Part shown: positions 5,444 to 9,768 of the stretch, piece after piece
Layout: each line of letters starts with the position of its first letter
Numbering within the stretch: the stretch's first letter is position 1
DNA from: Sedimentisphaerales bacterium
Lineage (GTDB): Bacteria > Planctomycetota > Phycisphaerae > Sedimentisphaerales > SM23-30
Assembly (NCBI GenBank): GCA_030634605.1
Contig: DAOWAK010000020.1
Span: 1-9,768, forward strand
Length of the DNA: 9,768 nucleotides
Direction of reading: 5' to 3'
The notes under the pieces: model-generated
What the model was told of the DNA's origin: nothing
Databases searched by the model: none
The model's input: only the letters and a program-made list of their open reading frames with translations
Position numbers and translations under genes: made by a program

Positions 5444-6163
5444 TTTCACAGCGGTAAATGTTGCAAACGATGTGGGAATTTGCAAAATAGATTTGTCCGG
5501 GCCAGGAGAGATTTGCTGTTTTTTCACACGCAGGAGCGGTAAATTATAATTACTTATTTTGCAGCACTTTACGCCAGACAGGGACGTTTTGCCCAGTTCG
5601 GTCAGCGGCCATAATTGCTTTAAGATGTTTATTGGCAATACTATAAGTGTTTTATTGGCATCTGATGGAGGCGAAAGGCTTGGTTCTATGAGAAAAAGCA
5701 ATTTCTGGAGGGCATGAAGGTGTTGGCTGGAGGTTTGGAGGCGGAAAGACAACGGGGAAAAAGCTGTAATATTGTAATGCCTTGTGGGCAAAGTGTTTAT
5801 AGCTGCTTTGGTATTCGCGTTAATTTCCAGGACCTACCGGAAGCAAAAATGGGGATATTTTTGTTAAAAACCGTTGATTATGACTTTATGAAAGCGGTAA
5901 TGCCGAATTTGCATTGTAAATAATCGTTATAACTGTTATCATCCCACTCACATGTATGCTCGAAGGTTTTTGTCTGAGTTCTGGTCATTGGATCAACAAG
6001 TTCCAGGTTGGCGTTTTGCAAGCTTGTATGTGCACAACCCAATCTGTCTTAAAAGTTGTCGGATTACAAATTCGCTCTAAAAAATGAGTTTTCGCCTGGC
6101 TGCATGGCCAATATCATCTCGATTTGATTACTCATTTCGTCAGGGCCCGTGAAAGGACATTTT
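5444..6163. other. Gene-poor spacer at a G/C-skew reversal
   Basis: About 720 bases with no convincing gene. The POT stop is at 5443 and no terminator hairpin with T-run follows it. Features seen: TTTTTCACA (5520-5528), which fits the relaxed DnaA-box pattern TTWTNCACA; an AT-rich run (5541-5561); AGCGGTAAAT at 5450 and 5535, with AGCGGTAAT at 5893; and TGTGCACAA (6029-6037, one mismatch to a reverse DnaA box). A 69-codon frame at 5714-5923 exists, but its GGAGG is too close to the ATG (2-3 bases) and its protein resembles nothing I know. Plus-strand base composition switches from C-rich to G-rich here. Confidence 0.5.
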
Positions 6164-6343
6164 ATGCTTGGATTTTTAGGTATTGAAGACAAATGGGTAT
6201 CGCTGGCTTATATGTTATGTATTGCCAGTGCGTTGTTATGTGTAGTTTATGGGGTTTTCAACTGGAATCGGGGGGATACCAAGGTTGAGCCGGATGACGT
6301 TCACTGGGCCGAGGAAGAAAAAAAGGTTGAGGAAGAACTGTAG
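6164..6343 (+). CDS. Symporter small accessory protein (one-TM)
   Basis: A 59-residue membrane protein. It begins MLGFLGIEDKWVSLAYMLC, has one hydrophobic helix (about 13-34, SLAYMLCIASALLCVVYGV), then NWNRGD and a highly acidic, charged tail (VEPDDVHWAEEEKKVEEEL). Short proteins of this pattern, including the conserved (F/V)NWNRG after the helix, are found beside SSS-family symporters and are annotated as symporter small accessory proteins; a stabilising or regulatory role is presumed. The SSS symporter gene starts 130 bases downstream on the same strand. The start is the ATG at 6164, not the GTG at 6149, because the AAAGGA ribosome-binding site (6152-6157) lies between them, 6 bases before the ATG. 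Confidence 0.8.
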   Translation: MLGFLGIEDKWVSLAYMLCIASALLCVVYGVFNWNRGDTKVEPDDVHWAEEEKKVEEEL

Positions 6344-6379
6344 TCTGCCAAATCGATAATCCGGCATTATATCCGTCGT

Positions 6380-6406
6380 TTGAGAAAATTCTGATCTGTT
6401 TCTCAA
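6380..6406 (+). promoter_or_regulatory. Stem-loop between the accessory gene and the symporter gene
   Basis: TTGAGAAA (6380-6387) pairs perfectly with TTTCTCAA (6399-6406) over an 11-base loop. It is AT-rich with no following T-run, so it is not a standard terminator. It may set the ratio of small protein to symporter through partial termination or mRNA processing. Confidence 0.4.
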
Positions 6407-6473
6407 TAGTGGCGGTTAATAAAGCCAGGAAATATATAATCAGGAATAATCCCTTAATAAACAGGAGAATATT

Positions 6474-8423
6474 ATGCTGGCACAAGCTGTAGGTATGGGC
6501 GAAATAATTGTGGTATTAGTGTATCTGCTGGTAGTTGGCTATTTGGGGTATCTGGGCTTCCGGCAGACCAAATCAGCGACAGATTATCTGGTTGCCGGTC
6601 GTCAGGTGCATCCGTTTGTGATGGCGTTAAGCTACGGTGCAACATTTATTTCTACCAGTGCAATTGTGGGATTTGGCGGAGTGGCGGGTATGTTCGGGAT
6701 GAGCCTGCTGTGGTTGACGTTTCTGAATATTTTTATCGGGATATTTATTGCGTTTGTATTTTTAGCAGGACCGACGCGGCGGATGGGGCATCTTCTGAAT
6801 GCGCACACATTTCCGGAACTGCTGGGGCGTCGCTATAAAAGTAAATTTATCCAGATATTTTCGGGACTGGTGATTTTTCTGTTTATCCCGTTATATGCCG
6901 CGGCGGTGTTGATCGGGGGCTGTGAGTTCATCTCGACGAAATTCGCAATCTCTTACGACGTAGCCCTGTTGGTGTTCAGCATACTGATAGCCGCTTATGT
7001 GATTATGGGCGGGCTTAAAGGGGTAATGTACACGGACGCCTTACAGGGTTCGATTATGTTTATCGGAATGATTATTTTGCTGATCTGGACTTATGCGGCA
7101 GTCGGAGGTGTCAGTGCCGGGCATGCCGGGCTGGCGGAACTGGGAAAACAACCCAACATTTTCGGCGGCATCGGCTTCAAGGGGTGGGCGGCGATGCCGG
7201 AGTTTGGCTGGGGAGAACCGAAGTATAACCTTTGGTGGATCGTCGTAAGTACGATTACGCTGGGGGTAGGGATCGGCGTATTGGCTCAGCCGCAGTTGGC
7301 GGTTCGGTTCATGACGGTAAAATCCAAACGCGAACTCAACCGGGCGGTGCTAGTCGGCGGTTTATTCATTCTGATTATGACCGGGGTTGCCTTTACGGTT
7401 GGCTCGCTGAGCAATCTGTTCTTCCATGACAAGGAAGTTGTTGTAGGAAAGCTGGTCTCGGTAACCGGGATCGGCGAAAAGCCGGACCAGTGGGACTGGG
7501 TGATTGCCAAGAAGGAACGCGACATAAACCTTAATGCCGAAGGTGAGTTAGCAACGCCGTTTTTTGGTAAGGACGAAAAATGTGTCCCCTGTGTCCTGCT
7601 GCACATCTCCACGATTGACGCCGATATAGCGGATACGCACCTGGTGTATAAAGGATATGGCAAGGCGAGCGCGATCATGCCCAAGGCTGAAATTGAAGGG
7701 CTCGGCAAAGGAGGCGATGTCGCGTCACTTGTGGGACAGGATGTCCGCGTTCGTCCGCGGGCAACGGCGTTTACGCGAGCCGTGGTGAAAAAGGGTGACA
7801 GGTACGCGTTTAACACGGGCAGTATTATCCCAACATATATTACTTCGGCAATGCCGAAATGGTTTGGTTTGCTGTTCTTGCTGACCCTGCTGGCGGCGGC
7901 GATGAGTACGTTGTCTAGCCAATTTCATGCAGTGGGAACGAGTATCGGCCGTGACGTTTACGAACAGATTACCGGCAAACACGGCAGCAGTATCGGCATA
8001 ACGCGAATTGGAATCATTGTTGGAATTGTCATCGCGGTGCTGATTAGCCATTATGCCCGGGGCGGATATATTATCGCCCGGGCCACGGCGATTTTCTTCG
8101 GCCTATGCGCATCGGCGTTTCTGCCGGCGTTTGTAGGCGGGCTGTTCTCCAGGCGAATGACGGCCACAGGTGCCAAGGTCAGCATTGTAGTGGGATTTGC
8201 GGTTTCGGCGTTTTGGCTGTTGTTTATTAAGGACAAAGAAGCGCGGGCCCTGGGTATCTGCAAAGCGTTGTTTGACAAACATTCGCTGCTTCTGGATAGC
8301 CCGAACTGGTCGGTGGTTGACCCGGTGGTAATTGCGTTGCCGATCAGTTTGCTGGTGTTTATTCTGGTAAGCATGGCAACGAAGGCTCCGGAAAAAGAAC
8401 ATCTGGACAAATGTTTCAAATGA
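6474..8423 (+). CDS. Sodium:solute symporter (SSS family) with large periplasmic insert
   Basis: An inner-membrane Na+-coupled importer, 649 residues. Thirteen TM segments fit a PutP-like topology with N-terminus outside. Family marks are ATDYLVAGRQV (35-45), GATFISTSAIVGFGG (55-69), AYVIMGGLKGVMYTDALQG (174-192) and AAAMSTLSSQFHAVGTSIGRD (474-494); S478/T479 sit where the Na2-site Ser/Thr are in this family. Residues about 318-448 form an extra soluble stretch between TM8 and TM9, on the periplasmic side. This is longer than usual SSS loops and holds C370-V-P-C373. The start ATG has AGGAG 6 bases upstream. The coding strand is G-rich, opposite in bias to the POT gene. The substrate is not predictable; sugars, amino acids, carboxylates and uronates are all transported in this family. 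The downstream porin suggests a carbohydrate or anionic solute. Confidence 0.95.
   Translation: MLAQAVGMGEIIVVLVYLLVVGYLGYLGFRQTKSATDYLVAGRQVHPFVMALSYGATFISTSAIVGFGGVAGMFGMSLLWLTFLNIFIGIFIAFVFLAGPTRRMGHLLNAHTFPELLGRRYKSKFIQIFSGLVIFLFIPLYAAAVLIGGCEFISTKFAISYDVALLVFSILIAAYVIMGGLKGVMYTDALQGSIMFIGMIILLIWTYAAVGGVSAGHAGLAELGKQPNIFGGIGFKGWAAMPEFGWGEPKYNLWWIVVSTITLGVGIGVLAQPQLAVRFMTVKSKRELNRAVLVGGLFILIMTGVAFTVGSLSNLFFHDKEVVVGKLVSVTGIGEKPDQWDWVIAKKERDINLNAEGELATPFFGKDEKCVPCVLLHISTIDADIADTHLVYKGYGKASAIMPKAEIEGLGKGGDVASLVGQDVRVRPRATAFTRAVVKKGDRYAFNTGSIIPTYITSAMPKWFGLLFLLTLLAAAMSTLSSQFHAVGTSIGRDVYEQITGKHGSSIGITRIGIIVGIVIAVLISHYARGGYIIARATAIFFGLCASAFLPAFVGGLFSRRMTATGAKVSIVVGFAVSAFWLLFIKDKEARALGICKALFDKHSLLLDSPNWSVVDPVVIALPISLLVFILVSMATKAPEKEHLDKCFK
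7425..7817 (+). other. Periplasmic insert of the SSS symporter (residues 318-448)
   Basis: About 130 residues between NLFF (end of TM8) and GSIIPTYI (start of TM9). Polar, beta-prone sequence with no hydrophobic helix. It includes VGKLVSVTGIGEK, KCVPCVLLHIS (a CxxC pair at 370/373) and DVRVRPRATAFTRAVV. I do not recognise the domain. By the LeuT-fold comparison the site corresponds to extracellular loop 4, which covers the substrate vestibule. Confidence 0.6.
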
Positions 8424-8428
8424 TAGTA

Positions 8429-8519
8429 TAAGACTAACCTATATAAGGGAACCTCTAAAAATTGAATCCGGTTTTTACATAGATTGTTAGTACTTTTTAA
8501 AAAGAGTCTTAATTTTTTA
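8429..8519 (+). terminator. AT-rich structured spacer, possible terminator of the symporter gene
   Basis: TAAGACT (8429-8435) is complementary to AGTCTTA (8505-8511). Between them are two smaller hairpins: TAAAAA/TTTTTA (8456-8461 with 8472-8477, 10-base loop) and the palindrome CTTTTTAAAAAG (8493-8504). ATTTTTTAT follows the outer arm. The low GC content makes it a poor intrinsic terminator, so partial read-through to the porin gene is likely. Confidence 0.3.
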
Positions 8520-8546
8520 TTGTGTTATTTTGAAAGGAAGGAAGTT

Positions 8547-9768
8547 ATGCAAAAAACTAAATGGACGAAGATTATCCTGGCAGGGGTAGTGCTAAGTTGG
8601 GGACTGGCCCTGACGGCAATGGCGACGGAGAAAAATTCGACAGACGATACCGAGAAAAGAGGGAAGATTTACAGCGGTAAATTTTCCGGCGAATCAACGG
8701 AAGATATGATCCAGCGGATCAAAAACCCGACGCCGTGGTTGAATTGGGGATTTGACCAGCGTTTGCGGGAGATATGGACGGATAATCTGTTTCACCTGAA
8801 CGAAAGCATGCCCGGGCACGAATGGCATTTTCAGCGTTATCGTTCGCGGTTGTGGGGTACCTTCACCCCGGTGGAGAATCTGGAAATTAACACCCGGCTG
8901 GTCTGGGAGTGGCGAGAATGGTGCAAACCGCAGGAAGGTCCGTTTGCCCATGCCTCCAGTGTGGATGCCGACGAGACTTTGTTTGACAAAATGAACGTGA
9001 AATGGTCGAACGCCTTTGATATGCCTTTGGATATCAAGATTGGTCGTCAGGATTTGATATTTGGTAACGGCTGGCTGATTTTGGACGGAACACCCAATGA
9101 CGGATCAAGGACGATTTTCTTTGACGCGGCACGTTTGACGTACAAGATGGAAGACGCCAAAACAAACGTGGATTTGATTTATATAGATCAACGAGCGGGT
9201 GCGGACCAAACGATTGAGCCTTTCTGTGATGAGGAAAGAGATTTTGGCCTGACTGATCAGGACGAACGCGGGATTATCTTATACGTGAGCAACAAATCGC
9301 TGGTGCCGAAAAGCCAGTTAGACGGATATTTCATCTGGAAGCATGACCGTGAAGTGGATAACCATCCCCGTTCGAATGACGGACACATATATGCCCTGGG
9401 TGCTCGCCTGGCGGGTGATCTGGATGATCACTGGAAATACCGGGCTGAATTTGCTCAGGAAACCGGCCAGAAGAATTATGAAGACCTTTGTGCTTTTGGC
9501 TTCAACAGTAGGCTGAGTTATCATGCCAAAGACAAATGGAACAACCGTTTGCACTGTGGTTATGAATATCTCAGCGGTGACGATCCGAGCACCGGTACTA
9601 ATGAAGCGTTTGATCCGCTGTGGGCCCGGTGGCCGCAATGGAGTGAGAATTACATTTACACCTATGCCATGGAAACCCGAATTGCTGAGACGACCAATCT
9701 GCATCGGGTCTATGGTGGCTGGGAATTCAATCCTACCAAGAAGACCGAGCTGTGCACATTCTACAATC
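8547..9768 (+). CDS. Alginate-export-family outer-membrane beta-barrel porin (5' part, runs off window end)
   Basis: The first 407 residues of a predicted outer-membrane porin. A Sec signal peptide is clear: KTKWTK, a hydrophobic core (about 9-22) and a likely cut after AMA (residue 26). The mature part has alternating aromatic, amphipathic strands with many Trp/Tyr/Arg (FDQRLREIW, FQRYRSRLWGTFTP, INTRLVWEWREW). The stretch DIKIGRQDLIFGNGWLI (162-178), then GSRTIFFDAARLTY, is typical of the alginate_exp/AlgE-like family, whose members form 18-strand barrels passing anionic or sugar substrates. A strong GAAAGGAAGGAAG ribosome-binding site precedes the ATG. It begins 123 bases after the symporter stop, on the same strand. 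The specific substrate is unknown, and export of alginate itself should not be assumed without the alg genes. The end is missing. Confidence 0.85.
   Translation, partial: MQKTKWTKIILAGVVLSWGLALTAMATEKNSTDDTEKRGKIYSGKFSGESTEDMIQRIKNPTPWLNWGFDQRLREIWTDNLFHLNESMPGHEWHFQRYRSRLWGTFTPVENLEINTRLVWEWREWCKPQEGPFAHASSVDADETLFDKMNVKWSNAFDMPLDIKIGRQDLIFGNGWLILDGTPNDGSRTIFFDAARLTYKMEDAKTNVDLIYIDQRAGADQTIEPFCDEERDFGLTDQDERGIILYVSNKSLVPKSQLDGYFIWKHDREVDNHPRSNDGHIYALGARLAGDLDDHWKYRAEFAQETGQKNYEDLCAFGFNSRLSYHAKDKWNNRLHCGYEYLSGDDPSTGTNEAFDPLWARWPQWSENYIYTYAMETRIAETTNLHRVYGGWEFNPTKKTELCTFYN

Noticed and set aside
5390..5791. A 133-codon minus-strand open frame across the POT 3' end and spacer
   Set aside because: It overlaps the true POT coding end, has low-complexity, non-protein-like sequence and no ribosome-binding site; a shadow frame.
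5714..5923. A 69-codon plus-strand open frame starting MKVLAGGLEAERQRG, preceded by a 9-codon frame overlapping at ATGA
   Set aside because: The GGAGG lies only 2-3 bases before the ATG, the protein resembles nothing known to me, and a frame of this size is expected by chance in a spacer of this length. It might be a decayed gene but I cannot support it.
5520..6037. Calling the spacer a definite oriC
   Set aside because: Only one relaxed DnaA-box match and a few mismatched ones are seen, with no dnaA, dnaN or gidA nearby. Skew from under 10 kb cannot prove an origin.
1..9768. tRNA, rRNA or toxin-antitoxin genes
   Set aside because: I looked for tRNA-like CCA ends with TTCRANY loops, rRNA segments and paired small ORFs on both strands and saw none that hold up.

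Overview
The window most likely comes from a Gram-negative-type bacterium. It encodes an NAD-dependent DNA ligase, a lipobox lipoprotein and a signal-peptide-bearing outer-membrane beta-barrel of the alginate-export type. The mix of a PepT1-like POT transporter, an SSS symporter with a small accessory protein, and many short dispersed repeats would fit a planctomycete (Phycisphaerae/Sedimentisphaerales-like) or a related free-living lineage. No rRNA or marker gene is present, so this placement is a low-confidence inference.

Left block (1-1760, minus strand): nucleoside-diphosphate kinase (ndk), then a small single-domain cupin, then the 5' part of ligA, which runs off the window edge. ndk has a near-consensus sigma70 promoter about 165 bases upstream. 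Its leader can fold into a nested three-helix hairpin ending in a T-rich tract, which looks like an attenuator or regulatory leader. A REP-like hairpin and a TTCGTCATT repeat cluster lie between ndk and the cupin gene.

Middle (1850-5443): a small plus-strand lipoprotein with an IPT/TIG-like domain; a compact RAYT/Y1 transposase element (2411-3193) bounded by inverted copies of a hairpin repeat, with an almost leaderless internal promoter; then a 703-residue proton-coupled peptide transporter (POT/PTR2). The transporter carries a roughly 255-residue discoidin-like plus helical domain between TM9 and TM10, the position where animal PepT1 and PepT2 carry their extracellular domain.

Non-coding gap (5444-6163): about 720 bases with no convincing gene. 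At its left edge the G/C skew of the plus strand reverses, from C-rich to G-rich, independently of gene direction. That is the polarity expected at a replication origin. A relaxed DnaA-box match, an AT-rich stretch and repeated AGCGGTAAAT motifs are present but do not prove an origin.

Right block (6164-9768, plus strand): a 59-residue one-TM symporter accessory protein, an SSS-family sodium:solute symporter with a roughly 130-residue periplasmic insert containing CVPC, and the first 407 residues of an alginate-export-like outer-membrane porin. Together they look like an uptake route: the porin crosses the outer membrane, and the symporter with its small partner crosses the inner membrane. The substrate cannot be read from the sequence.
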